A stretch of DNA of 64,000 nucleotides from Leptotrichia wadei (GTDB taxonomy: Bacteria; Fusobacteriota; Fusobacteriia; Fusobacteriales; Leptotrichiaceae): the NCBI RefSeq assembly GCF_007990545.2, contig NZ_AP019829.2, forward strand, positions 620,001 through 684,000, given 5' to 3'. Position 1 is the first letter of the stretch. Each line of letters opens with the position of its first letter. The position numbers and the translations under genes were made by a program. Positions 45,649-56,059 of this stretch are shown piece by piece. The notes beneath the pieces were generated by a model. The model worked only from the letters and a program-made list of their open reading frames with translations. It had not been told where the DNA came from and did no database searches.

Positions 45649-47220
45649 ATGAAAAATTTGAAATTAGAAGATCGTATTTCAGCAAATTACGCTCTTCTAT
45701 TTTTGGTATTAATATTAGTTTCCAACATTATTTTGGTTTATTCGTTGCAAAGACAGTCAAATAAGGTGCTTGAAAATTCAGCTGAAGAAAAACTGGAAGA
45801 AATAAACAGTTTTTTAGATAAGGTTGGAGTTTTTTCAGATAAGACAAATGTGCTTACTCTCGATTTTAATCCTGAAATTCAGGAAGGTAAAAAGGTTATA
45901 CACGTAAAGCCTTTTAATCCAGGAGAGGATAATTATCTGTATGTTTTAGAAATAAAACAAAATAAGGATTCGGTAATTCCAATTAATACAATTGGAGATA
46001 CAGATACAGAAGAAGCTTCAATGACTAATGAAAAAATGGTTGAATTGCTTGAAAGCTTTAATCTGAAAAGTAATGTTTCAGACGGAAAATTAATAAATAT
46101 TGAAAAAAATAAATATTTTGTATTCAAAGTAAGCCGTGAAATAAAAAATTATAAATTCAATATTTATACTCTGAAAAATGTTACGAATGAAAATAAAATT
46201 TATAAAAGATTGGAATACCTTGTTATTTTGTTTACAATAATCGGAGTTGTTATAACAATTATTGTTTCAAAAATAATGAGCCGAAGAATTTTAAAACCGA
46301 TTAACAATGTAATAAAAACAGCGAAAAGTATTTCAACAGATGACTTGAGCAAAAGAATAGAAATACCAAAAGAAGAAGATGAATTACAGGATTTGACGCT
46401 AATTATAAATGAAATGCTGGATAGATTGGAAACATCATTTGAAAATCAGAAAAAATTTGTGTCGGATGCTTCACATGAATTGCGGACACCGCTTGCTATA
46501 ATAAAAGGTTATGCGGAAATTATACGTAAGCGTGGAACTACAGATATTGATATATTTGTAGAATCAATTGATTCGATAATTAGCGAAACTGACAATATGC
46601 GTAATTTAATACAAAAATTACTATTTTTGGCTAAGGGTGAAATTACAAAAATTAATACGAAATTTACAGAAATTGATGCAAATGAAATGGTTCGTCAAAT
46701 TCATTCTGATACAGTAGTTTCTACAAAAACTCATAAATTCCATCTGGAAATGGGAGAAGACTATAAAATTAAGGGTGACGAAACATTACTGCAGCAGGCA
46801 ATTAGAGCATTAATTGAAAATGCTACAAAATATTCAGAGCCAAATACAAATATTTATATAAAATCCTTTATAAAAAATGGATTTGGGCGAATTTCAATTC
46901 GAGATGAAGGTGTTGGAATTTCAGATGAGGATGCAAAGAGAATTTTTGACAGATTTTATAGGGTGGATTTGTCGAGAACGAAGGCAACAGGTGGAACTGG
47001 ACTTGGACTTGCGATAGTTAAACGGATTGTGGAAATTCACAATGGAAAAATTGAAATTGATTCTAAAATGAATGAAGGAACAGAAATTTCAATTGTTTTA
47101 CCTATTGGAGATAGCGTTATAAGTTCACAGGAAGAAATTAATAAAAATACAAATAAAGAAAAAACTGAAAAGAAAAAAAATATTTTTGGATTTTTAAAAA
47201 AGAAAAACAAGAAAAAATAA
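45649..47220 (+). CDS. Membrane sensor histidine kinase
   Basis: A 523-residue kinase partnered with the preceding regulator. Membrane helices lie at about residues 12-32 and 188-207, enclosing an extracytoplasmic sensor of about 155 residues; a HAMP region (210-262), HisKA with H276 in SDASHELRTP, and a HATPase domain with N, G1 and G2 boxes (ENATKY, DEGVGIS, TGGTGLGL) follow. The last 30 residues are an unusual Lys-rich tail. The signal sensed is unknown; glmM downstream may hint at envelope control. Confidence 0.93.
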   Translation: MKNLKLEDRISANYALLFLVLILVSNIILVYSLQRQSNKVLENSAEEKLEEINSFLDKVGVFSDKTNVLTLDFNPEIQEGKKVIHVKPFNPGEDNYLYVLEIKQNKDSVIPINTIGDTDTEEASMTNEKMVELLESFNLKSNVSDGKLINIEKNKYFVFKVSREIKNYKFNIYTLKNVTNENKIYKRLEYLVILFTIIGVVITIIVSKIMSRRILKPINNVIKTAKSISTDDLSKRIEIPKEEDELQDLTLIINEMLDRLETSFENQKKFVSDASHELRTPLAIIKGYAEIIRKRGTTDIDIFVESIDSIISETDNMRNLIQKLLFLAKGEITKINTKFTEIDANEMVRQIHSDTVVSTKTHKFHLEMGEDYKIKGDETLLQQAIRALIENATKYSEPNTNIYIKSFIKNGFGRISIRDEGVGISDEDAKRIFDRFYRVDLSRTKATGGTGLGLAIVKRIVEIHNGKIEIDSKMNEGTEISIVLPIGDSVISSQEEINKNTNKEKTEKKKNIFGFLKKKNKKK

Positions 47221-47329
47221 AATTATAATTTATTTGTTTAGTATCAAGTTTTATCAAATAAAAGTTAATAAATGTATTATTTGAATGTGAAAATAAAAAT
47301 GAGAAACTAAGAAATAGAAAGGGAAAATA

Positions 47330-48697
47330 ATGGCTAGAAAATATTTTGGAACTGATGGAATGAGAGGGGAAGCTAATAAGGACTTGACAATTGATTTGGT
47401 TACAAGTTTGGGACTTGCTCTTGGATATTATTTAAAAAAACATAGAAAAAAAGCTGGGAAACCAAAGGTTATTCTTGGGACAGATACAAGAATTTCAGGA
47501 TATATGATTCGTTCGGCACTTACAGCAGGATTAAATTCTATGGGTGTAAATATTGACTTTGTTGGGGTACTGCCTACACCTGGAGTTTGCTACTTGACTA
47601 GAAAATTAAAGGCTGATGCGGGAATTATGATTTCAGCTTCACATAATCCTGTAAAGGATAATGGAATAAAAATATTTAGTCAAAATGGTTATAAATTGCC
47701 TGACGCAGTTGAGGAAAAACTGGAAGAATTAATGGGGAAAAAGGATGAACTTCTTCAAAAGCATCAAGTTGCAGGAGATGACCTTGGTACATTTAAATAT
47801 GTGGAAGATGATATGAAAATCTATTTGGATTACTTGACTTCTACAGTTAAGAATACTAATTTTTCAAAATTAAGAATCGTAATTGACACTGCAAATGGTG
47901 CGGCATATAGAGTGGCTTCAAAAGTATTTCAAAATCTAGGTGCAGATGTTATTGTAATTAATAATATTCCAAATGGAAAAAATATCAATGTAAACTGCGG
48001 ATCTACACATCCAGAACTACTTCAAGAAGTAGTCAAAGTTTACAAGGCTGATTTGGGACTTGCCTACGATGGAGATGCCGACAGATTAATCGCCGTTGAC
48101 AATACAGGAGCAATTATAAACGGAGATCTGATTATTGCAATTATTGCAGAATATATGCAAAGCAGAGGACTTTTGAATGATAATAAAGTTGTAACTACAG
48201 TTCTAAGTAATATGGGATTTGAAAAATATCTGGATGAAAAGGGAATCGGATTAATTCGTGCAAATGTTGGAGACAGATATGTTCTTGAAAAAATGAAGGA
48301 ATATGGATTAAACATTGGTGGAGAGCAATCTGGGCATATCTTAATGCTTGACTACAATACAACTGGAGATGGGGTATTATCGTCAATTCAGCTAGTTGCA
48401 GCTATTTTAGAAAGTGGAAGAACTTTACATGAACTTGTAAAAGATATTAAATTATGGCCACAAAATTCTAAGAATATTACAGTTGCAAAAGAAAAAAAAG
48501 CTACTTGGGAATCAAATAAGGACTTAATTGACTTTATCAAGGCAAAAGAAAAGGAAATCGCTGGAAAAGGAAGAATCCTTGTGAGAGCTTCTGGAACAGA
48601 ATCATTAATAAGAGTAATGGTTGAAGCTGAAAGTCAGGAAATTGTGGATAAATATGTGGAAGAGTTAAGTAAGAAAGTGGAAGAAACACTTTGTTAA
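47330..48697 (+). CDS. glmM: Phosphoglucosamine mutase
   Basis: A 455-residue phosphohexomutase converting glucosamine-6-phosphate to glucosamine-1-phosphate for peptidoglycan and LPS precursors. The N-terminus YFGTDGMRG, phosphoserine S104 in SASHNP, metal loop DGDADR near 244, sugar loop GGEQSGH near 326 and RASGTESLIRVM near 427 are intact. AAAGGGAAAAT precedes ATG. It is followed by a terminator. Confidence 0.96.
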   Translation: MARKYFGTDGMRGEANKDLTIDLVTSLGLALGYYLKKHRKKAGKPKVILGTDTRISGYMIRSALTAGLNSMGVNIDFVGVLPTPGVCYLTRKLKADAGIMISASHNPVKDNGIKIFSQNGYKLPDAVEEKLEELMGKKDELLQKHQVAGDDLGTFKYVEDDMKIYLDYLTSTVKNTNFSKLRIVIDTANGAAYRVASKVFQNLGADVIVINNIPNGKNINVNCGSTHPELLQEVVKVYKADLGLAYDGDADRLIAVDNTGAIINGDLIIAIIAEYMQSRGLLNDNKVVTTVLSNMGFEKYLDEKGIGLIRANVGDRYVLEKMKEYGLNIGGEQSGHILMLDYNTTGDGVLSSIQLVAAILESGRTLHELVKDIKLWPQNSKNITVAKEKKATWESNKDLIDFIKAKEKEIAGKGRILVRASGTESLIRVMVEAESQEIVDKYVEELSKKVEETLC

Positions 48698-48721
48698 AAT
48701 AAAGAATAAAAAAATAATTGT

Positions 48722-48751
48722 AAAACTGGGATTTTTTTCTCAGTTTTTTTT
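48722..48751 (+). terminator. Intrinsic terminator after glmM
   Basis: AAAACTGGGA (48722-48731) pairs with TCTCAGTTTT (48738-48747), one G-T, then more T. Confidence 0.82.
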
Positions 48752-49446
48752 ATGTGAAATTATATTATTATCCAATGTAAGCCCTATTTAAAAAATAATA
48801 ATAAAATTCTTTAATGATTAATTAGATAGCTTTGTTAAAAAAATCAAATCTGATTTTTAAGTATCTATCTTAATGATTAAATTTGATTAAAAGATATTTT
48901 AATTATTTAAAGATACTAGTTTTTTATTCTTTGCTGGGAAAGTTTTTTTGGAAAACTATTGTATTTTTTTGTTAAATTTGGTAAAATAAAGAGCAACGAG
49001 TTTTCAAAACTTTTATTTGGAATCAATTAAAATAAGTATAAATTTATAATTTAGATAAATTTAAATTTATAGAAAATTATATTTAAGATTATAAAAAAAT
49101 CTAATTTAAAAACATAACTTATTTAGCTTTTACGAGGCTTAACACCAAAAAAATTACTACAAAAAAGCCAAATTTTGAACTTTAGAATATTTTATTAATT
49201 TGGTATAAAATTCTAATTACTACCCAATTTCCCGTTAAGCTTTATGTAATTTTAATGTAGAAGTTTAGAAATTGTTAAGATAAAAGTTTCAAAAACATAA
49301 TAATATATATTTAACAAAAAGCTTATATAATTTTAAAATTAAATCAAATCATTAACTATCATCATTTGAAATTTTAATTTGTTAAATATGAAAATATTTT
49401 TTTGTTGCAAAAATTTTTAATTTTTAAGTAAGGAGTGAGAGTCAAA
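48752..49446 (+). other. Gene-free 700-base AT-rich region upstream of the autotransporter
   Basis: No ORF, RNA gene or clear promoter pair can be supported. The stretch is almost entirely A and T with a few GC-richer points (a short CCCAATTTCCCG near 49224). It probably carries the autotransporter promoter and may be a long leader or a curved-DNA region, but I see no decisive motif. Confidence 0.4.
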
Positions 49447-52400
49447 ATGACAAATAATCTTAGAAAGATTTCAAAAGATTTAAGAGCATTTGCAAAAAGA
49501 ACGAAAGATTTCAAGTATACAGATTCTGCATTAATTATATTTTTAATGACTGGAATGGTATCAATCACAACTAATCTGTTTCCTGCAACAACTACTACAA
49601 GCAAAAGCATAGAAGCTCAGAAACAAGAGATTTCATCTTCAATAAAGGGGTTACATCAAAAGGTCAAAGAAACAAGACGTGAAAATGAAAAATTATTAAA
49701 AGATACAAATCTAGAACTTGTCAAATTAATGGAACAAGGAGATCATGTTGTAAAAGCACCTTGGAGCAGCTGGCAATTTGGTATGAATTATTTCTACAAC
49801 GACTGGCATGGAACTTATAAAGGTAGAGGAGATAAAAAAGAAAAATACCCATATGAAGGAGTATTCCAAAGAAGTTCGGATGTTTATGAAAGAACAGTTT
49901 CGCCAGATAGTGACAAATACGGATTATTAAGCAGAAATAGAAAACCAAACTCTGCCTCAGGTTCAGCAGCTGGATACGGTGTAGCAAGTTTCAAACCTGT
50001 TAAGGAGCCAATCGTACCATTTGAAGTGAATGCAGGGATACGTCCAAGAAGCATAAATAAATCAGCAATAAGAATAGCAGATAAGACGGCGGTTACACCT
50101 ACATTGCCAGAGGCAATTAGCTTTACTCCGCCAAAACCAGTTATTAGTATTCCAAAAGATCCATTTACTCCAAATCCACCAACATTTGCAGTAATATTAG
50201 GGGCAGATTGTAATAGTAACTGTAATAGTTATGATTGGAGAAATGGGGGAGGTATTACTCCAAGACAAAGAACTAAAAATGGTTTTTTACCAAACGCACT
50301 AAGTAATCAAAATACAACTGCTTGGTTGCATTATACTTGGAGAGATGGTAGTCATACTCCTGCTGAACAGTCTTATGCTTTTAAAATGTATGCAGAAGAA
50401 ACAACTAGTGATATAAATAGTCCTCAAGGAACTTTAGTGGCTGGAAATACTACTCCTGGGGGAAATACATATTATTTTAACTCATATAATTTTGGAAATG
50501 AATTTGATGATCCAATTTCAGATCCACAAGATATCACACCTACTTTAAATAAGAATAAGCAATATTTCTTTATAGGTGGTTCAAGATTTTGGGAAATAGA
50601 TAATCTATCTTCTGGTAATCGTGTTTTCCCAAATGGTAAAACATTAAATTTAGGAGGAATCTTAACCTTAGGTTTGGTATCACAACAAAATGGAGTTACA
50701 CTAAAAAATGAAGGAACAATTACTGATATTAAAGAGAGAGAAGAGAAATATATACAAGATATGCCTTATGACACAACAGGAGCAGGAGCTGGAAAATATA
50801 AAACTATTTATGGACCTGCTAGCAGTGTTTATCATGTAAAAAGAAGTGATGATGGTTATGTAGGATATAAAGTGGGAATAGCACAAGTGTATGAAAATGC
50901 AGAAGGCTATGATCAAAAAAATCAAATATTAGAAAATGCTGGAAAAATTGACTTTCGTGGAGAACGTTCAATAGGGATGTATACCTATATTCCAAATGAT
51001 CAAAGTTATGTTATTATGAAAAATGATTCAAATGGAACAATCAGTATGAGTGGTAAAGAAAGTTACGGGATGAAATTTGCTGCGAAAAAAAGCTCTAATG
51101 ACAGACCTTCGATGATAAATGCAGGAACTATAGAACTTAGAAAAAACCCTGATGGTAATGATAAGGCAGATAATTCAGCAGCAATGGCTCTTATGGAAGA
51201 TACAAGTGTTCTAAATCATGTAAGTATGGCTAGAGGAAAAGCTATAAATGAGTCAACAGGTATTATTAAACTTGAAAATGTACAAAATTCGTTAGGAATG
51301 TTTGTTAATATAGATTCAGATATGACAAATAAAAATAAAATTCAAATAGATTCAGATATAGATGAAGTTGATACAGATCAACCTATGAACGTAGCAATGA
51401 GAGCTGATTATGGAACTGGGCATGGAGGAAGCACTGCAGTTGGTTCAAATGCTGAAGTAATAAATGATACTACTGGTGAAATTAGCTTAAAAGGGAAGTT
51501 TGCAATTGGACAATTGGCAAGATTATCTACAGCTACAAATAGAACAGGTGGTAAGATAATAACTGCTAGTGATGTAAAAAATTCTATTGGAATGTCTACT
51601 TTAGGTGGAGTACTTAATAATGATGGAACAATAACAGTAACTGGAAGTGGAGTTACAAAAAATATCGGAGTATTTTTGAATAAGTATGAATTATCAGGAA
51701 CTATATATAATCCAAAAGGTACTTTAGGATCAAATAGTAATATAACTGTATCAGGAGATAGATCAACAGGTATATTGATTAATGGTTCATCAACTGGAAC
51801 TCCGGCTTCTTTAAAATATGGTGGAAATGTATCAGTTACAGGAAATGGAGTTTCGGGAATAATTGTCGGAGATAATGATACTGGTAAGGCTGAAGTAACA
51901 GTAGAAAATGATGGTACAGTAACTGTAAATAATGGAACATCAACATCTGCTGGAGTTTATGAATATATGGAAGGTGCTAATAAGAAGAAACAAGGTTCTT
52001 ATGGTATTATTGTAAGTAAAGATTCAAAACTTGTAAGTGATGGAACTCACAAGATTAATGCTGATATTAATGTAAAAGGACAAGAATCAGTTGGACTGTA
52101 TACTGGTGAAAATGCTAAATTAGATGTTAACAATCACACAGTAAAAGCCTACGAAGGAGCAGTAAACTATGATGCTGAAAAAGGTTCTACATTGACATTG
52201 ACAGGAACAGGAACTGCAACTACAGGACAAAAGTCACTGCTGTTCTATACAGGATCAGATAATGCAAACCAAGGAAAAGTTTTAATAAATGGAACTATGA
52301 CGGCAACTATTGAAGGTGGAACTACACCTAACGAGAGAGGTAATGCTTTTCTTTATGTAGGAAATGGTGGAGACTTTGGAAAATCTCAGATTGAAAACTG

Positions 52401-55400
52401 GGCAAAGAGTAACTTTGGAAATGGTACAAGTACAACTTTAGGTAACCTGACATTGAATATGAACAGCGGTTCAAGACTGTTCATTGCACAAAATGTCAAG
52501 ATGAATCTGTCTGATACGACTGGAAATACAGTTTCAACTGCTACGGGTGCACATATAAATGGAACTGACTATAAGACATTTATGCTGTATTTAAGTAAAC
52601 TGACAATTAATCAGGATGTAAACTTGGATGATGCTAACGATGCATATAATCAGCTTGAAATTTCAAATTCATCAATAACAAATGCAAATACTAAAACAAT
52701 AACAGGAACAAAAGCTGATCAAGTTGCAATGGCACAAGAAAATGATAAGGTTTTATATCATAGAAATGATGTTGTTTTATCAAATGAAGGGACAATTAGC
52801 TTGAGTGGTACAGGTTCTACAGGAATGTATGCTAAGTTTGGAGAATTGTATAATAAAGCAACAGGAGTTATGACAATTGGTGACAAATCAACTGCTATTT
52901 ATGGTATTGATGATTCATTGATTGAAAATGCAGGTAAGATTACAATTGGTTCAAATTCGACTGGACTTTATTCAGAAGGAACTAAGACACAGACAATAAA
53001 AAATACAGGAACTATAGAAACAACAGGAAATGATTCAGTTGCGATTTCCTACAAACCAGATGCGGGACTTGGTTCAGGAATAGTGCTTGAAAATGCAGGA
53101 AAAATCACAATGACAGGTGATAGAAATACAGCAATTTATGCAACAGGAACACCAGGATATACAGCTAAAAACAGCGGAACAATTACATTGGGAGATTCAG
53201 CATCAATTACAAGTCCTAATGTCGGGCTTTACACAGATCATAATAGTGTAACATTGCAAAATACAGGAAAAATAGAGTCTGGAAAAAATACGATTGGAGT
53301 ATATGGACACAATGTAGAAAATTCAGGAGACCTGAAGATAGGAAATGCTGCAGTTGGAATTTACTCTCAAAGCGGAAACGTAAATTTGACAGGAGGAACA
53401 ATTACAACTGGAACGGATGAGGCAGTTGGAGTTTACACAGTGGGAAGCGGACAAACTGTTACAAACAGTGGAACAGCATTCAATATTGGAAATAATTCAT
53501 TTGGATTTGTAAACGTTGGAAAAGGAAATACAATAACTTCGAGCATCTCAAATGTTGGGCTTGGAAATAACAACGTGTACCTATACTCAAATGATACGGC
53601 AGGAACTGTGACAAACTCTACAAAAATAACTTCTACCGGAGAACAAAACTATGGAATTTATTCAGCAGGAACAGTAACAAATAATGGAAACATTGACTTG
53701 TCAAGTGGAAAAGGAAGTGTGGCAATCTACAGTATTAAAGGTGGAACTGCGACAAATAATGCAACAATTACTGTAGGGGCATCTGATGTTGCAAACAGCC
53801 TTTATTCAATAGGTATGGGTGCAGGATATTCTACAACTGATACAGGAAACATTGTAAATAAAGGAACAATTAATGTAAATGGAAAACACAGTATAGGTAT
53901 GTATGCAAGTGGAGCAGGAAGTACAGCAACAAATGATGGAAATATTGTATTGAATGCAAGCAACACAACAGGTATTTACGCTGATAATGGAGCGACAGCA
54001 ATTAATAATAAATCAATTACGACTGGTTCAGGAACTTACACAAATACAGTAGGAGTGTATCTTGGAAAAGATTCTAAATTGATAAATAGTAAAGGTGCAA
54101 CAATCAACATAAATGCTAAAAATGGTGTGGGTGTTTACTTGAAAGGTGGAACGGTAGCAAACTACGGAACAATCACAGTAAACGGTGTTTCTAAAACAAA
54201 TAATAATGATGTAGATGGAAATATGATATATAAATTTACAGTACCTGAAACAGGAAAAGGAGTAGGTGGAGTAGCAATCAACGCACCAGCAGGAGCACAA
54301 ACAGCTACAATTACAGCGAATGGAGTTCCACAAACACCAGTAGTAGTAAACACAACAGGAAGAAATCCAATATCAGTGTCAGCTTCAAGCATCGGACTGT
54401 ATGTAAATACCTCAGGAGTTGACTACACAAAATCAATAGATGGATTACAAAACTTGACAAGTGAAGCAGACTTGATTATTGGTAATGAAGCGGCTGAATC
54501 AACAAATAGTAAATATATATTAGTAAACGATCCTAACATAATAAATCCATACAAGACAGCAATGCTGAGCAATCCGAACATCAAATGGAACGTATATTCA
54601 GGATCAATAGGATGGATTGCAACTCCAACACTAGATCCAAATGACGGTTCAATAACAAGCCTATATATGGCAAAAGTGCCATATACAGAATGGGCTGGAA
54701 GAGAAAGCACTCCTATAAACAGTTTAGATACGTATAACTTTGCAGATGGATTGGAACAAAGATACGGAGTAGAAGCTTTAGGAACTAGGGAAAGACAGAT
54801 ATTCAGCAAATTGAATGGAATTGGAAACAACGAGGAAGTATTGTTATATCAAGCATTCGATGAAATGATGGGACATCAATATGGAAATACCCAAATGAGA
54901 ATAAATGCAACTGGAAATATTTTGGATAAAGAGTTCAGATATTTAAAAGACAACTGGAGAAATCCATCTAAACAAAATAATAAGATTAAAATATTTGGTG
55001 CAAGAGATGAATACAATACTGACACAGCAGGAATCATTGACTATACAAGCAATGCTTACGGTGTAGCTTATGTTCATGAAGACGAAAAAATTAAGATGGG
55101 TAACTCTCAAGGATGGTATGCTGGAGCTGTAACAAATAGATTTAAATTTAAAGATATTGGACATTCAAGAGAAGAACAAACTCAAATTAAAGCAGGAATC
55201 TTTAAAACAATGTCACCTAAGAAAGATTATAATGGATCATTACAATGGACAATTGGTGGAGATATATTTGCAGGTGTCAATAATATGAAACGTAAATATC
55301 TAGTTGTAGACGACATATTCCAAGCAAAATCAAATTATCATTCATACGGTGCAGCACTTAAGACAGATTTAGGATATGATATAAGAATGAGTGAAAGAAC

Positions 55401-55824
55401 ACACTTAAGACCTTATGGAGCACTAAAGATGGAATATGGAAGATTTAATAAAATTAAGGAAGATTCTGGAGAAATGAGATTAGAAGTAAAAGGAAATGAC
55501 TATTTCTCAGTTAAACCAGAAGTTGGACTTGAATTTAAATACGTACAGCCATTAGCAGTAAGAACAAACTTGTCAGTTGGACTTACAGCCGCTTATACAG
55601 ACGAACTAGGAAAAGTAGGAAACGTAAATAATGAAGGAAGAGTAAGATATACAAATGCCGACTGGTTCGGAATAAGAGGTGAAAAAGAAGATAGACGAGG
55701 AAGCGGTAAATTTGACTTGAATATCGGAGTAGATAACACAAGATTTGGAGTAACAGTAAATGGAGGATATGACACTAAAGGTAACAATGTTAGAGGTGGA
55801 ATAGGATTCAGAGCTATTTACTAA
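49447..55824 (+). CDS. Giant type V autotransporter with fusobacterial N-terminal region
   Basis: About 2125 residues. A 20-residue basic start precedes a long signal-like hydrophobic segment (about 25-45), then a coiled coil (55-90) and the WSSWQFGMNYFYNDW segment typical of fusobacterial autotransporters. A Pro-rich stretch (about 215-245) and a region with C-N-S-N-C follow. The passenger (about 400-1740) is a beta-helix built of many N-x-G-x-I-x-x-x-G...G-I-Y/G-V-Y turns. The last 300 residues are the membrane barrel, ending in Phe-Arg-Ala-Ile-Tyr with a terminal aromatic. It would be surface-displayed; adhesion is likely but unproven. ATG 49447 has AAGGAG 11 bases upstream; GTG 49435 overlaps that site. 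Confidence 0.93.
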   Translation: MTNNLRKISKDLRAFAKRTKDFKYTDSALIIFLMTGMVSITTNLFPATTTTSKSIEAQKQEISSSIKGLHQKVKETRRENEKLLKDTNLELVKLMEQGDHVVKAPWSSWQFGMNYFYNDWHGTYKGRGDKKEKYPYEGVFQRSSDVYERTVSPDSDKYGLLSRNRKPNSASGSAAGYGVASFKPVKEPIVPFEVNAGIRPRSINKSAIRIADKTAVTPTLPEAISFTPPKPVISIPKDPFTPNPPTFAVILGADCNSNCNSYDWRNGGGITPRQRTKNGFLPNALSNQNTTAWLHYTWRDGSHTPAEQSYAFKMYAEETTSDINSPQGTLVAGNTTPGGNTYYFNSYNFGNEFDDPISDPQDITPTLNKNKQYFFIGGSRFWEIDNLSSGNRVFPNGKTLNLGGILTLGLVSQQNGVTLKNEGTITDIKEREEKYIQDMPYDTTGAGAGKYKTIYGPASSVYHVKRSDDGYVGYKVGIAQVYENAEGYDQKNQILENAGKIDFRGERSIGMYTYIPNDQSYVIMKNDSNGTISMSGKESYGMKFAAKKSSNDRPSMINAGTIELRKNPDGNDKADNSAAMALMEDTSVLNHVSMARGKAINESTGIIKLENVQNSLGMFVNIDSDMTNKNKIQIDSDIDEVDTDQPMNVAMRADYGTGHGGSTAVGSNAEVINDTTGEISLKGKFAIGQLARLSTATNRTGGKIITASDVKNSIGMSTLGGVLNNDGTITVTGSGVTKNIGVFLNKYELSGTIYNPKGTLGSNSNITVSGDRSTGILINGSSTGTPASLKYGGNVSVTGNGVSGIIVGDNDTGKAEVTVENDGTVTVNNGTSTSAGVYEYMEGANKKKQGSYGIIVSKDSKLVSDGTHKINADINVKGQESVGLYTGENAKLDVNNHTVKAYEGAVNYDAEKGSTLTLTGTGTATTGQKSLLFYTGSDNANQGKVLINGTMTATIEGGTTPNERGNAFLYVGNGGDFGKSQIENWAKSNFGNGTSTTLGNLTLNMNSGSRLFIAQNVKMNLSDTTGNTVSTATGAHINGTDYKTFMLYLSKLTINQDVNLDDANDAYNQLEISNSSITNANTKTITGTKADQVAMAQENDKVLYHRNDVVLSNEGTISLSGTGSTGMYAKFGELYNKATGVMTIGDKSTAIYGIDDSLIENAGKITIGSNSTGLYSEGTKTQTIKNTGTIETTGNDSVAISYKPDAGLGSGIVLENAGKITMTGDRNTAIYATGTPGYTAKNSGTITLGDSASITSPNVGLYTDHNSVTLQNTGKIESGKNTIGVYGHNVENSGDLKIGNAAVGIYSQSGNVNLTGGTITTGTDEAVGVYTVGSGQTVTNSGTAFNIGNNSFGFVNVGKGNTITSSISNVGLGNNNVYLYSNDTAGTVTNSTKITSTGEQNYGIYSAGTVTNNGNIDLSSGKGSVAIYSIKGGTATNNATITVGASDVANSLYSIGMGAGYSTTDTGNIVNKGTINVNGKHSIGMYASGAGSTATNDGNIVLNASNTTGIYADNGATAINNKSITTGSGTYTNTVGVYLGKDSKLINSKGATININAKNGVGVYLKGGTVANYGTITVNGVSKTNNNDVDGNMIYKFTVPETGKGVGGVAINAPAGAQTATITANGVPQTPVVVNTTGRNPISVSASSIGLYVNTSGVDYTKSIDGLQNLTSEADLIIGNEAAESTNSKYILVNDPNIINPYKTAMLSNPNIKWNVYSGSIGWIATPTLDPNDGSITSLYMAKVPYTEWAGRESTPINSLDTYNFADGLEQRYGVEALGTRERQIFSKLNGIGNNEEVLLYQAFDEMMGHQYGNTQMRINATGNILDKEFRYLKDNWRNPSKQNNKIKIFGARDEYNTDTAGIIDYTSNAYGVAYVHEDEKIKMGNSQGWYAGAVTNRFKFKDIGHSREEQTQIKAGIFKTMSPKKDYNGSLQWTIGGDIFAGVNNMKRKYLVVDDIFQAKSNYHSYGAALKTDLGYDIRMSERTHLRPYGALKMEYGRFNKIKEDSGEMRLEVKGNDYFSVKPEVGLEFKYVQPLAVRTNLSVGLTAAYTDELGKVGNVNNEGRVRYTNADWFGIRGEKEDRRGSGKFDLNIGVDNTRFGVTVNGGYDTKGNNVRGGIGFRAIY

Positions 55825-55912
55825 TGTGAAAGATTGTATGAATTAAAAAAAATTCAGGATAAACAAGATTTTACACATTCAAATATTGGGTTAAAAGCTT
55901 GAATAAAATTAA

Positions 55913-55946
55913 GGACAGTAGAACTTAGGTTTTGCTGTTCTTTTTT
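55913..55946 (+). terminator. Terminator after the autotransporter gene
   Basis: GGACAG (55913-55918) pairs with CTGTTC (55935-55940), one G-T, followed by six T. It is 88 bases after the stop. Confidence 0.65.
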
Positions 55947-55963
55947 GATGGATAAGGAAATAA

Positions 55964-55998
55964 AAAAGACTATCTCATATTGAAATAGTCTTTTATTT
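55964..55998. terminator. Bidirectional terminator between the autotransporter and glnN
   Basis: AAAAGACTAT (55964-55973) pairs perfectly with ATAGTCTTTT (55985-55994). A runs before and T runs after let it act on both strands; on the - strand it closes glnN, whose stop is at 56060. Confidence 0.78.
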
Positions 55999-56059
55999 TT
56001 AAATTGTCTTTACTTTTTAAATTATTTAAGCAAGGAAAATTATCCCTGCCATTGTTTTA

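Noticed and set aside
49435-49446. GTG start for the autotransporter
   Set aside because: The GTG overlaps the AAGGAG ribosome site itself; ATG 49447 is correctly spaced.
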